A DNA stretch of 54,707 bases from CAYVWB01 sp964455395 (lineage in GTDB: Bacteria > Desulfobacterota > Desulfovibrionia > Desulfovibrionales > Desulfovibrionaceae). The notes under the pieces were generated by a model, which was given only the letters and a program-made list of their open reading frames with translations, was not told the origin of the DNA and did not search any database. Positions within the stretch are counted from its first letter, which is position 1. The number at the start of each line of letters is the position of its first letter. Positions 24,989 to 33,553 of the stretch are shown one piece after another. The translations under genes were made by a program, and so were the position numbers. The stretch covers positions 1 to 54,707 of the forward strand of contig CAYVWB010000023.1 in the NCBI GenBank assembly GCA_964455395.1. Direction: 5' to 3'.

Positions 24989-25918
24989 ATGGAGACGCTG
25001 CAGTCCCTCAACCGGCGCATCAAGGGCGTGGAGGATCTGGGTTCCGTGGTGCGGACCATGAAGTCCCTCGCTGCGGTGAGCATCCGCCAGTACGAGGAGG
25101 CGGCGCAGTCCCTGGAGCAGTACGAAGCCACCGTGCGCGCGGGGCTGGGTTTCGTGCTGCGGGACTGGCCCTTCCCCCCGACGCGAAAAAGCGACGAGGC
25201 GCAGCCCGTGGCCATCCTCATCGGTTCGGACCAAGGCATGTGCGGTCGTCTGAACGAGGATGTCTTCGAGCACGGCTTCGCCGAGGTTTCCCAAATGAAC
25301 GACAACGTCGGTCGACGCTACTTCATCGCACTGGGCGAGCGCATGGAAGGCCAGATGCTGGATGTCGACGACATCCCCGTGGCCGCGCTGCGTCTGCCCG
25401 GTTCCGTGGAGGGGATGACGGAAACCGCCGCGGCCATGCTCCACGAAGTGCAACGTTTGCAAAGCATGCACGAGGTGACCACGGTGCAGGTCTATCACGC
25501 GCAGCAACGCCCGAGCGGGGCCATCGAGCCCAGGGGCGCGCAAATCTGGCCCATCGAGGAAGCCGTGCTGGCAGGCCTCGCCTTCACGGAACGCGCCGGG
25601 CGGGCCTCCCGCAGCCTGCCGTTCTACACCATGTCCCGGGAAGCGCTCTTCAGCGACCTGGTGGGCTACTTCCTTTTCGGCGCGCTGGTGCGTGCCCTGG
25701 CCGCCTCGCTGGCGGCGGAGAACGCCGCCAGGCTCCAGGCCATGCAGGGCGCGGAGAAGAACATCGAGGAGAAGCTGGGAGAGTTGCGCGCCCATGCCCG
25801 CAAGCGCCGGCAGATGACCATCACCGAAGAACTGCTGGATATCGTGGCCGGGTATCAGGCGCTCGGCGTGGGTCGGGAGGCTCCCGAGGAACCCGAGTCC
25901 TCCGAGTCGCTTGAATGA
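24989..25918 (+). CDS. atpG: N-ATPase gamma subunit
   Basis: A 309-residue rotor shaft. The N-terminal coiled-coil strand (LNRRIKGVEDLGSVVRTMKSLAAVSIRQY) and C-terminal coil (AENAARLQAMQGAEKNIEEKLGELR) bracket a Rossmann-like middle with IGSDQGMCGRLNED. The C-terminal coil departs from the usual MxxAxxNA pattern, as N-ATPase gammas do. It is the last gene of the operon. No terminator with a T run was found after it. Confidence 0.9.
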   Translation: METLQSLNRRIKGVEDLGSVVRTMKSLAAVSIRQYEEAAQSLEQYEATVRAGLGFVLRDWPFPPTRKSDEAQPVAILIGSDQGMCGRLNEDVFEHGFAEVSQMNDNVGRRYFIALGERMEGQMLDVDDIPVAALRLPGSVEGMTETAAAMLHEVQRLQSMHEVTTVQVYHAQQRPSGAIEPRGAQIWPIEEAVLAGLAFTERAGRASRSLPFYTMSREALFSDLVGYFLFGALVRALAASLAAENAARLQAMQGAEKNIEEKLGELRAHARKRRQMTITEELLDIVAGYQALGVGREAPEEPESSESLE

Positions 25919-26276
25919 CCCGAAGGACCGGAATGGCCCGAAGCGCCGGAATCAACCGGGACGTCCGCACCCTCCGAATTGTCCGGGGGACACGGCGCCA
26001 TCCTCGACAGTCGCGCCCGCGTCCTGCCCCACGTCCGAGGAATCCAGGCGTTGCGAGGACGGGGACGGGCAGGCCGGACGCTCTTATTGACGACGTCCCC
26101 ACCCGGCGGCGGACCTGTACGGAGAAATACCCGTTGGGGCGACGCCGAGCCGCAGCAAGCCGATTGCGCCGTCCCAGGATGGAAACCACGCAGGACCAGA
26201 GGATGAATGGGCTGAAGACCATGGCTGACGCCGTCGACAGTTTGTCCATACACACTGCAACACCAGGGAGACGACC
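25919..26276. other. Intergenic region after the N-ATPase operon
   Basis: About 360 bases with no convincing gene or hairpin terminator. An AGGGAG site just before 26277 belongs to the following gene. Open frames on both strands have Arg/Pro-rich composition typical of GC-rich shadows. Confidence 0.5.
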
Positions 26277-26549
26277 ATGCCGAAGTACCTCATCGAACGC
26301 GAAATTCCCAAGGCCGGGGACATGGGTCCCGAAGAACTCAACGCCGTGGCGGAAAAATCCTGCGACGTCTTGCGGGGTATGGGCCCGCAAATCCAGTGGG
26401 TGCAGAGTTACGTCACCGCGGACAAGATCTATTGCGTCTACATTGCGCCGGACGCCGAGGCCATCCGACGCCACGCCGAAGCCGGCGGCTTCCCGGCCGA
26501 CCGCATCGAGGAGGTTCGCACCGTCATCGACCCCACCACGGCGGAGTAG
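26277..26549 (+). CDS. DUF4242 protein (SCO4226-like ferredoxin-fold)
   Basis: A 90-residue protein with the DUF4242 pattern: MPKYLIEREIP, then KSCDVLRGMGPQIQWVQSYV, then KIYCVYIAPD and the basic GGFPADRI segment. The family forms a ferredoxin-like beta/alpha sandwich; Streptomyces SCO4226 was reported to bind nickel. The ribosome site is AGGGAG. It is alone between the ATPase operon and a Met-rich exported protein. Metal binding here is inference from family. Confidence 0.82.
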   Translation: MPKYLIEREIPKAGDMGPEELNAVAEKSCDVLRGMGPQIQWVQSYVTADKIYCVYIAPDAEAIRRHAEAGGFPADRIEEVRTVIDPTTAE

Positions 26550-26830
26550 GCCGTCCCATCAAGGTCCGGATGACGCGCGCCGGGCCGTGCGTGGCGCCGG
26601 GCCTCCTGGCGGGTAAGGTCATTCCCCCCTCGACGAGAGTGCTTTTCGTGCTTAAAGGATCATCAACGCGTTGTCATGGGGAGGAACCGCCGCCTCCCCT
26701 GGATTGTTCGGGGGGCCACGTCGCAGCACCCCGGGCAGGCCCTGGCGCGTGGTCCCAAGGCTGCGCGAACCCTGCGTGGCTCATCCACAGCATGCGCCGG
26801 GCATGGTCCGGTGCGGATAAAGGAGCTTCC

Positions 26831-27304
26831 ATGAGATCACTGGTCCTCGCCCTTGCCCTCGTCTTCGCTTTTACGCTGACCGCCGGCGTCGCCCAGGCGC
26901 AACGCCCTGATTGCCCCCGCGCCGCCGCCATGTCCGAAACGGCCGACGACTCGTCTGCGGAGGCGGTCCGGCAATTCTTCGATGACACCGCAAAACTGCG
27001 CGCGCAGATGCGGGTTGACAAAGCGAAGATCGACCTGCTGCTGCTGGAGGAGGCGCCTGACGCCGAGGCGCTCGAAGCGCTCAACATGAACCTCGCCCAG
27101 GCCATGACCCAGATGCAGCTCAAAGCGAAAGAACTCGGCCTGCACGACGCCGTCGGCCCCATGATGGGCATGGGCGGCGGCTGCCCCAAGATGGGCATGG
27201 GCGGCGGTTGCCCCATGATGGGCATGGGCGGCGGCTGCCCCAAGATGGGCATGGGCGGCGGCAAACGCCACGGCAAAGGCCACGGCATGGGTCACGGCAT
27301 GTAA
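26831..27304 (+). CDS. Exported Met/Cys-rich Spy/ZraP-like metal-binding protein
   Basis: A 157-residue periplasmic protein. A signal peptide covers residues 1-23 (cleavage after AQA). A helical middle (RQFFDDTAKLRAQMRVDKAKID, LEALNMNLAQAMTQMQ) resembles the CpxP/Spy/ZraP helical hook, and the C-terminus is a Met/Gly/Cys repeat (MGMGGGCPK) ending in Gly/His (KRHGKGHGMGHGM). Sulfur and His clusters suit Cu+, Zn or Ag binding and stress protection. AAAGGAG precedes the ATG. No two-component partner lies adjacent. Confidence 0.78.
   Translation: MRSLVLALALVFAFTLTAGVAQAQRPDCPRAAAMSETADDSSAEAVRQFFDDTAKLRAQMRVDKAKIDLLLLEEAPDAEALEALNMNLAQAMTQMQLKAKELGLHDAVGPMMGMGGGCPKMGMGGGCPMMGMGGGCPKMGMGGGKRHGKGHGMGHGM
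27161..27262 (+). repeat. 27-base in-frame Met/Gly/Cys repeat
   Basis: Three full units at 27161, 27188 and 27215 and a partial fourth, each with ATGGGCATGGGCGGCGG followed by a Cys-Pro coding end. Near-identical at DNA level, so recently expanded. Confidence 0.9.
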
Positions 27305-28146
27305 CCTTTCGAACCGCCGCCGGCGCGGCCCGTCACGCACCTTGCTCGAAGCGACGGGCTGCGCCGATCTTCACCCCGCATCCGCTGACGACGCCGCCGC
27401 CCCTTGACGAGTCCGCGCGGATTCTGTATTCGAATCACTCACCACTTGAGAATGTCGTCGAGAAATGCAGACGTCGCGTCGTTCACGACGCCTGACGCTT
27501 CCGTACGACGCCGACCTCGCTTGAGGTCGTTGCATGTGATCCCGACGCCCTGCAGGGGGGGACGTCGGTGTAGACGCGCCCGTGTAGACGCCCCGCGTCC
27601 ACAGGGGTCGTCTCCCGATGCGTCCGCTGCGGAAAGCCACGCTCCCGGGTCGCGTCCTCCCGTGGGATCGTCAGCGCTCCCGGGCTCTTCCGTCGCGATC
27701 ATTCCAGCACACTCCAGCAAATCCCCGACAACTCTCGGCAATGAACCGCCCGTGCGTCGTGTCCGGACGGATCGATGCGCGCCCGCCCCCCCGCCACGAG
27801 GATGTCCCCCCGGGTTTGTTTCCCGTTTGTCGAACTCTGAAGGTCCCGGGACAACACGCCGCCGTACGCCGACCGCACTCGGCCAGTTCGCCTGCAGCAC
27901 GCCGACCGCACTCGGCCAAGGCGTCAACAGTCACAGTCGTGGGGCATATCGTGTCCGGATCGCGGACGGATTTCCACACGCGCCACGCACATGGTGGCGG
28001 ATCCCCGAGCCCCCCTGCCTTCCGACGCCATCGCGACGCCCTGCCCCGGGACGGCGACCGCGAGCACGAATCCCGCAACGACGCGACGCGTCATCCATGA
28101 TATGCTGGCGTGGCCGCATCGCCCACCTCGTCAGGAGTCAGCCGCC
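27305..28146. other. Long intergenic region with short direct repeats
   Basis: About 840 bases without a convincing gene. Frames on both strands are Arg/Pro/Ser-rich and lack ribosome sites. It holds GTGTAGACG doubled at about 27570-27590 and a 20-base direct repeat at 27866 and 27899. No tRNA or terminator with a T run seen. Confidence 0.5.
27866..27918. repeat. 20-base direct repeat
   Basis: ACGCCGACCGCACTCGGCCA occurs at 27866-27885 and 27899-27918, 33 bases apart (three helical turns). It lies in an intergenic region about 230 bases before the acyltransferase gene. Each copy contains a GCCGA/TCGGC dyad. It could be paired operator sites or a simple duplication. Confidence 0.8.
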
Positions 28147-29289
28147 ATGCCCGAAAGTCCCAACCAGCCCTATCTGCCGGAACTCGACCACCTGCGTGGT
28201 CTGGCCGCCATGCTCATCGTCTGCTACCACGGCCTGCAGCTCATCAGCGCGCCCCTGGAATACGACCGGCCGTGGCGCATGAGCGACTGGCCCGCCACGA
28301 CGAATCCCCTTTTCGCTTTCCTGGCGGAAGGCCATACGGCGGTGGCGCTCTTCTTCGTGGTCAGCGGGTTCATCCTCATGCGCGGCGCTGCGCCACGTCT
28401 GGCGCAAGGGCGTCGGCTGCGATATGGCGCGTTTCTGCGCAACCGCGCGCTGCGCATCTATCCTTTATATATATTCCTGCTGCTGCTCGGCGCGTACACC
28501 CACTTGGACCATTTCAGCCTGACGGGGCTTCTCCAGACGCTGCTGCCGTTGATCAATCTGCCCGGCGCGCTGGAGCTGGACTGGTTCACGGCGATGTTCT
28601 GGACCGTGGCGACCCTGGGCCAGTTCTATCTGCTTTTTCCTTTTCTGACGGGGATGTACGCGCGAGATGGAACGCGGCCTCTGTGGCTGCTTCTGGCGGT
28701 GTTCATCGTGGGACGCTTCGCTTGCGTCGCCATGGGCGCTGGCGCACGGGACCTGGCGTACCTGAGCCTCGTGGGGCGGATGGATCAGCTGCTGCTGGGC
28801 GTCTTCGCGGCCATTCTGTACGAGTCGTTGGATGAGAAGGCGCGCCGACGCCTGGGCTGGACGCTGCCGTTCGCCGTCGGGGGGCTGGTGGCCGCGGTGT
28901 ACGGGTTTCATCTGCATGGGGGCTGGCCGGCGGAGGGCTGGTGGAAGCTCTGGTGGGTGACGGCGGAGGGCGCCTTGTGGACATGGGCGCTTCTGGCGTA
29001 TTTGCCGGCGGCTTCGCGGTGGCGCGGGTCTTCTTTGTCGCAAGGGGTCGCCTGGTTGGGACGGGTGAGCTACGCCGTCTTCCTGACGCATATCGTGATC
29101 ATCCAGATGGGGAATCTGCAAGGGTGGTACGTCGGCTTCACGGGGTCGAGCTACACGGACGCCATGTTGAACACCGCGCTCGTGGCCCTGCCGTTGATCC
29201 TGGTCGCTGCGGCGCTGCTGCACCACGCAGTGGAGAAGCCGTTCCTCGCCATGCGGGCGAACTACTGGAGTGAGCCGCCAGAGGGTTGA
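28147..29289 (+). CDS. Acyltransferase family 3 (OafA/YrhL-like) membrane protein
   Basis: A 380-residue integral membrane acyltransferase with about ten transmembrane helices. The family's early motif is present (ELDHLRGLAAMLIVCYHG, with the catalytic-type His), followed by FFVVSGFILMRG and FLRNRALRIYPLY. Such enzymes O-acylate cell-surface sugars or peptides. The ATG has a CAGGAG site. It is not in a visible sugar operon, so the substrate is unknown. The C-terminus (EKPFLAMRANYW) is typical of the family. Confidence 0.9.
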   Translation: MPESPNQPYLPELDHLRGLAAMLIVCYHGLQLISAPLEYDRPWRMSDWPATTNPLFAFLAEGHTAVALFFVVSGFILMRGAAPRLAQGRRLRYGAFLRNRALRIYPLYIFLLLLGAYTHLDHFSLTGLLQTLLPLINLPGALELDWFTAMFWTVATLGQFYLLFPFLTGMYARDGTRPLWLLLAVFIVGRFACVAMGAGARDLAYLSLVGRMDQLLLGVFAAILYESLDEKARRRLGWTLPFAVGGLVAAVYGFHLHGGWPAEGWWKLWWVTAEGALWTWALLAYLPAASRWRGSSLSQGVAWLGRVSYAVFLTHIVIIQMGNLQGWYVGFTGSSYTDAMLNTALVALPLILVAAALLHHAVEKPFLAMRANYWSEPPEG

Positions 29290-29537
29290 CAAACGCTGGC
29301 GAGGAAGGCATGAAACACAGCTTGGCGACGCCGTCGCTCCTGGCGTCGTTGCGCCTCGCCACAAGGATCCACACCGTTGCATCGCACCACTCGTCAGCCC
29401 GCTCTGGCAGGCGCGCCCGGCATGGTCGTCAGGGCGCGCAGATCGGTCAGGGCCGCCACGCCATCCCGGCGCATCGCACGCCATTTTCCGCAATGCTCCC
29501 CACAGACCGAGTCTGAAGAGCATTCGCTTTGGATTCC

Positions 29538-30599
29538 ATGGACATACAGCGCTGCATCCAGCTCATAGAGAACACCGCGCCGCTGCGAGCCCAGGCTTCC
29601 TGGGACAAAAGCGGCGTGCAGATCCACGGCGAGCGCGAGTCCGTCTCCCACCTCGCGGTGACGCTGGACCCCACGCCCGCCATCCTCGAGCATGCCCTCG
29701 CCGACGGCGCGGATCTGATCCTCGCCCATCACCCCCTGGCCATGAGCCCGCAGCCTCTCCACTCGCCCACGCCTTATGTGGCGGCGGCGCGGGCCGTGCT
29801 CTCCAGCGGCGCATGGCTCTACGCGGCGCACACCTCCTTGGATGCGAACCTGGATGGCCCCGCAGCATGGCTCGCCCATGAGCTGGGCATGACGTCCCTT
29901 GCGCCCCTGGAGACGACCTGGCGCAGCGAGACCCGCGGCGCGCTCTTTTCCCTGGACGCCCCCCTGGAGACGGACGACGAGCTTGCGCACTGGGAGTCGA
30001 CCTTGGCGCGTTGGCGCGACGCAGAAGGCGTGATGGATGCGCAGTTGCTGACGGAAAACGGCGGCGGCGAGTGCCTGCTGATTCACGAAGTCTCGGCATG
30101 GCCCGCCTTGCGCGCCATGGTGATGGCGGAACTGGACTCCCACCCGGCGTTCAATTTCGTGGATCTCGCCCTGGAAGAACGCGTCTACGGCGTGGGCCAG
30201 TGCGGAGCTCTGCCCGCGGCCATGCCCTTCCACGAGCTGACCGACCGGCTGGAAACCCTGCTGGAAGGCCGCTTCGCCGTGCTGTGCACACCGCCCGCCA
30301 TGCCCACGCCGACCACGATCTCGCGCCTGGCCATCTGCCCCGGCAGCGGCTCCAGTCTGGAGGCCAACGCCGCCCGCATGGGCGCGGATCTGCTGGTGAC
30401 AGGAGACGTGAAACACCACGCCGCCCTGGAGGCCTCCCTACCCATGCTGGACGTGGGCCACTTCAGTCTTGAGGAAACGATGATGCGCCGCTTCGCCGAA
30501 AGCCTCACCGAAGCCTTCGCTGCAGAGGCCGCAGCGCCGACCGTCCGATTTTACCCTGGCGCAGATCCACTACGACTCGTGACGCCCCGCGCGCGGTAG
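29538..30599 (+). CDS. Nif3-like dinuclear metal-centre protein
   Basis: A 353-residue NIF3/YbgI family protein. Metal ligand motifs are visible: LILAHHPLAM near residue 75, HTSLDAN near residue 98, and the late GDVKHHAAL with DVGHFSLEE. The middle holds the insert seen in longer Nif3 proteins. Biochemical role is poorly defined; proposals include GTP cyclohydrolase-like hydrolysis. The ATG at 29538 is preferred; a TTG three codons upstream is also in frame. It is followed by a coiled-coil zinc-ribbon gene, a pairing common in bacteria. Confidence 0.88.
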   Translation: MDIQRCIQLIENTAPLRAQASWDKSGVQIHGERESVSHLAVTLDPTPAILEHALADGADLILAHHPLAMSPQPLHSPTPYVAAARAVLSSGAWLYAAHTSLDANLDGPAAWLAHELGMTSLAPLETTWRSETRGALFSLDAPLETDDELAHWESTLARWRDAEGVMDAQLLTENGGGECLLIHEVSAWPALRAMVMAELDSHPAFNFVDLALEERVYGVGQCGALPAAMPFHELTDRLETLLEGRFAVLCTPPAMPTPTTISRLAICPGSGSSLEANAARMGADLLVTGDVKHHAALEASLPMLDVGHFSLEETMMRRFAESLTEAFAAEAAAPTVRFYPGADPLRLVTPRAR

Positions 30600-30678
30600 C
30601 CGAAGGTGGGCGTCTTCGTCGCGCCGCCCGCTCCGCCGTGTGTTCGCCAGGCCACGCCCCTGACCGAGGAGACTCCCC

Positions 30679-31473
30679 ATGAGCATCTACCTGAAACAAA
30701 TCGAACAACTCGTCGCCCTGCAACGGGTGGACAGCGAGTTGATCATCCTCAAGAAGGATCTGGAAGAAGCGCCGCAGGAAGTGGACCGCCTGGAAGCGGA
30801 CTTCACGCAGTACCGTGAACGCAAGACCCAGATTCTCGAGAAAATCGACTTCCTGAAGACACAGCTGCGCCGCCTGGACGATGAGATTCAGGACGACTCC
30901 CTGAAGATCAAGAAGAGCAAGAACAAGCTCATGATGGCCAGCAACACCAAGGAATATCACGCCATGATGCGTGAGATGGACAACATCGAGAAGCTCAACC
31001 GCATGCGCGAGGAAGAGCGCGCCGCCCTCAACGAGGAGCTGGAGCGCCAACGCGCCGCCTTGGACGAGATCGAAGCGCAGTCCTCGAATCTGGAAACAGA
31101 ACTGGAAGCCAAGAAATCCACCCTGCACGACCGCGTGACGGAAATCGAAGGCCGCATCGCCGAGCTGCAGAAGCAGCGCGTGGCAGCCGGAGGCCACGTG
31201 CCCACGCCGGTGCTCGGCCGCTACGAATTCATCCGCTCCCGACTCGCTGCGCCGGTCATCGTGCCGGTGGAAGCCGGCATCTGCAGCGGCTGCAACATCG
31301 CCATCCCGCCGCAAGGGTTCATCGAACTGCAGAAAGGCAACCAGATCCTCAACTGCCCCAACTGCCAGCGGCTCATCTACTGGTGCGAGCACTTCCAGGA
31401 GGAAGAGCCCGAGCCCGAAGCCGCGCCGGATGCCGAAGGCGAAGCCGCGGCGGCGGAGTCCTCCGCGGAGTGA
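30679..31473 (+). CDS. Coiled-coil protein with C4 zinc ribbon (CT398-like)
   Basis: A 264-residue cytoplasmic protein: a long alpha-helical hairpin (about residues 8-175, rich in Glu/Lys/Leu) followed by a C4 zinc ribbon (CSGCNIAIPP, about 20 residues later CPNC) and an acidic Glu/Ala tail. The family (Chlamydia CT398, Helicobacter HP0958) acts as an adaptor; HP0958 binds RpoN and flagellar components. GAGGAG precedes the ATG. It lies just before rnpB and after the Nif3 gene. Confidence 0.87.
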   Translation: MSIYLKQIEQLVALQRVDSELIILKKDLEEAPQEVDRLEADFTQYRERKTQILEKIDFLKTQLRRLDDEIQDDSLKIKKSKNKLMMASNTKEYHAMMREMDNIEKLNRMREEERAALNEELERQRAALDEIEAQSSNLETELEAKKSTLHDRVTEIEGRIAELQKQRVAAGGHVPTPVLGRYEFIRSRLAAPVIVPVEAGICSGCNIAIPPQGFIELQKGNQILNCPNCQRLIYWCEHFQEEEPEPEAAPDAEGEAAAAESSAE

Positions 31474-31504
31474 ATGCGCTGCCTCGGCGCATCCCTCGTG
31501 CGTT

Positions 31505-31532
31505 TTGACACGACGGCGCCGATGGCTATGTA
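31505..31532 (+). promoter_or_regulatory. Promoter of RNase P RNA
   Basis: TTGACA at 31505-31510 and TATGTA at 31527-31532 with a 16-base spacer. The RNA's predicted first base, about 31539, is 7 bases downstream, where a sigma-70 start should be. Confidence 0.8.
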
Positions 31533-31538
31533 GTGTGC

Positions 31539-31916
31539 GGGAGTCGGACGGGTCGTCGCTGCGGATCGCATGATTCGGGGAGGAAAGTCCGGGCTCCACA
31601 GGGCAGGACGCTGGGTAACCCCCAGGGGGAGTGATCCTCGGAAAGCGCCACAGAAAACAGACCGCCCCGCGAATTCTCATGAATTCCTGCGGGGTAAGGG
31701 TGAAACGGTGGGGTAAGAGCCCACCAGTCGCCGCGGCGACGCGGCGAGCTCGGCAAGCCCCGTCCGGAGCAAGACCAAATAGGGGGGCGCATTGGCTGGC
31801 CCGGCCAAGCCCCCGGGTAGGTTGCTTGAGGGCTGGAGCAATCCAGCTCCTAGAGGAATGACGACCTCGCGCGCTGCTTGCGCGTCAGACAGAACCCGGC
31901 TTACAGTCCGGCTCCC
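31539..31916 (+). ncRNA. rnpB: RNase P RNA, bacterial type A
   Basis: The catalytic RNA that matures tRNA 5' ends. Conserved parts read in order: GAGGAAAGTCCGGGCTCC near 31580, the CAGGACGCTGGGTAAC region, ACAGAAAACAGACCGCC, GTAAGGGTGAAACGGTG, GGTAAGAGCCCACC, GGAGCAAGACCAAATAGG, GGGTAGGTTGCTTGAG, and AGACAGAACCCGGCTTAC near the 3' end. The ends pair as helix P1 (GGGAGTCGGAC with GTCCGGCTCCC), which sets the boundaries. It has its own promoter and a T-rich 3' end. Length of about 378 is normal. Confidence 0.97.
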
Positions 31917-31926
31917 CATATTTTTT
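31906..31926 (+). terminator. T tract after rnpB
   Basis: The 3' arm of helix P1 runs into CCCATATTTTTTC. The T run starts just after the mature end and the next ATG begins at 31928, so terminator and ispDF start almost touch. Some read-through could express ispDF. Confidence 0.55.
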
Positions 31927-31927
31927 C

Positions 31928-33223
31928 ATGGCGCACATCGCATCCTCGGCATCCGCCACGTCTCCGACGGTCTGGGCCGTGCTGCTGGCCGCCGGCAGTG
32001 GCTCCCGACTCGCCGCCGCCGGGGTGGACACCCCCAAGCAGTTCCTCGAACACCGCGGCCAGCCGCTCTTCTGGCGCAGCGTGCAGACCCTGGCCGCCAC
32101 GCCCCTGGTGCGCGGCCTCGTCGTCGTCTTCCCGCAACAACTGCTTGAACACGGCGCCCATCTTCTGGAGACGCTCGCGCACGAATCCGGGCTCGCCATG
32201 CCCACACGCGTTGTCGCAGGCGGCCCTCGCCGGCAGGACTCCGTGGCCAACGGCCTTGCTGCGCTGCCGCCGGAGCGCAACCAGTGCGATGTGGTCCTCG
32301 TGCACGACGCCGCCCGACCTTTCCTGACGCCTTCGCTCACGACGCGTCTGCTGGAAGCGGTATGCGACGTAACGCCTCCCCCGGACGCCGCCATCCCGGC
32401 GCTGCCTGTCACGGACACCATCAAGACCCGCAGCGAAGAGACGCCCGATCATGTCGAGGCCACCCTCGACCGGAGTCGACTCGCCGCCGTCCAGACGCCC
32501 CAGGCGTTCCGTCGGGACGTGCTGGAACAGGCCCACCGCCACGCCGTCGCCCACGGACTGGCGGCGACGGATGACGCCTCCCTGGTGGAAGCGTGCGGCG
32601 GCGTGGTGCGGCTTGTCCCCGGGGACCCCGCCAACGTGAAGATCACCAATCCGGAGGACCTCGCCTTGCTCGCCGACGCCACGCCCCCCCTGCTTCCCGT
32701 CACCGGCTTCGGGTACGATGTCCACAAGTACGGCGTCGGCCGCCCCATGGTGCTGGGCGGCGTGCCCATCCCCGGCGCGCCGGAGGTGGTGGCCCACTCG
32801 GACGGCGATGTCCTCCTCCACGCTGTGGCGGACGCGTTGCTGGGGTGTCTGGGTCAAGGGGATATCGGCCAGCGCTTCCCGGATTCGGACCCCCGCTTCG
32901 AGGGCATGGAGTCCGGCCTCTTCGTCCGGGAAATCCTCGAAGATTGCCGCCGCGCCGGACTCGCGCTGCTCCACGCGGACGTCACCATCATCGCGCAAAT
33001 CCCAAAAGTCAGCCCGCATCGGGACGCCATCGCCAAACGCCTCGCCAACCTCCTGGCGCTCCCCCGCCAGAACGTGGCCGTCAAAGCCACCACCGAGGAA
33101 GGCCTTGGCTTCACCGGCGAAAAGAAAGGCGTGAAAGCCGTGGCTGTGGTCACCGCGCTGCGTCCCGGCGTCATCGCGCCGCAATGGCGCGCTCCTTCCC
33201 CACCCAACACCCAGCCGGAGTGA
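31928..33223 (+). CDS. ispDF: Bifunctional IspD/IspF of the MEP isoprenoid pathway
   Basis: A 431-residue fusion. Residues about 15-250 are IspD (CDP-ME synthase): LLAAGSGSRLAAAG with PKQF, and VLVHDAARPF. From about residue 258 is IspF (MECDP synthase): GFGYDVHKYG and HSDGDVLLHAVADALLG with zinc ligands Asp/His, then FPDSDPRF and KATTEEGLGFTG. They catalyse two non-consecutive steps from MEP to IPP/DMAPP. Fusion is common in epsilon- and deltaproteobacteria. The start lies 11 bases after rnpB with no clear ribosome site (TTTTTTC before ATG), so initiation signals are weak. Confidence 0.95.
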   Translation: MAHIASSASATSPTVWAVLLAAGSGSRLAAAGVDTPKQFLEHRGQPLFWRSVQTLAATPLVRGLVVVFPQQLLEHGAHLLETLAHESGLAMPTRVVAGGPRRQDSVANGLAALPPERNQCDVVLVHDAARPFLTPSLTTRLLEAVCDVTPPPDAAIPALPVTDTIKTRSEETPDHVEATLDRSRLAAVQTPQAFRRDVLEQAHRHAVAHGLAATDDASLVEACGGVVRLVPGDPANVKITNPEDLALLADATPPLLPVTGFGYDVHKYGVGRPMVLGGVPIPGAPEVVAHSDGDVLLHAVADALLGCLGQGDIGQRFPDSDPRFEGMESGLFVREILEDCRRAGLALLHADVTIIAQIPKVSPHRDAIAKRLANLLALPRQNVAVKATTEEGLGFTGEKKGVKAVAVVTALRPGVIAPQWRAPSPPNTQPE

Positions 33224-33228
33224 CGACC

Positions 33229-33435
33229 ATGGCTTTCTTCAGCGCCAAACGCCACGCCCAGACCACCATCCCCTGCAGCGCCTGTCGGACGCCACTCACC
33301 GCGCACCGGGGGTGCCGCGAAGTGACCTTGCGGTGCGACGCCTGCCAGCGCTCCTTCCCCTTGGCGGAGTATATTCCGCAAATGGATGACGCGCTGGAAC
33401 AATTCCTGGACCAGTCTTTCGTAGACCGGCTGTAG
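33229..33435 (+). CDS. Dual-CxxC small protein
   Basis: A 68-residue protein with CSAC near residue 16 and CDAC near residue 36, spaced like a small zinc ribbon, then a helical acidic tail (QMDDALEQFLDQSF). I recall an NCBI family named dual CXXC motif small (seleno)protein in Desulfovibrio relatives; here all four positions are Cys (no in-frame TGA). It starts five bases after ispDF, so probably co-translated. Function unknown. Confidence 0.72.
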   Translation: MAFFSAKRHAQTTIPCSACRTPLTAHRGCREVTLRCDACQRSFPLAEYIPQMDDALEQFLDQSFVDRL

Positions 33436-33553
33436 CCGGCCTGCGTGATCCGGCTGGAGGCGACGCGGCTTGTCACAGCTTCAACGCAATGGTATTCATG
33501 CCATTGGCGCGCTGCGCCATCCCTCTAACCGCGACCATCAGGAGCGAGCGCCA

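Noticed and set aside
27404..28282. 292-residue frame in the long intergenic region
   Set aside because: Low-complexity Arg/Pro/Ser composition, no ribosome site, and it runs into the acyltransferase gene in another frame.
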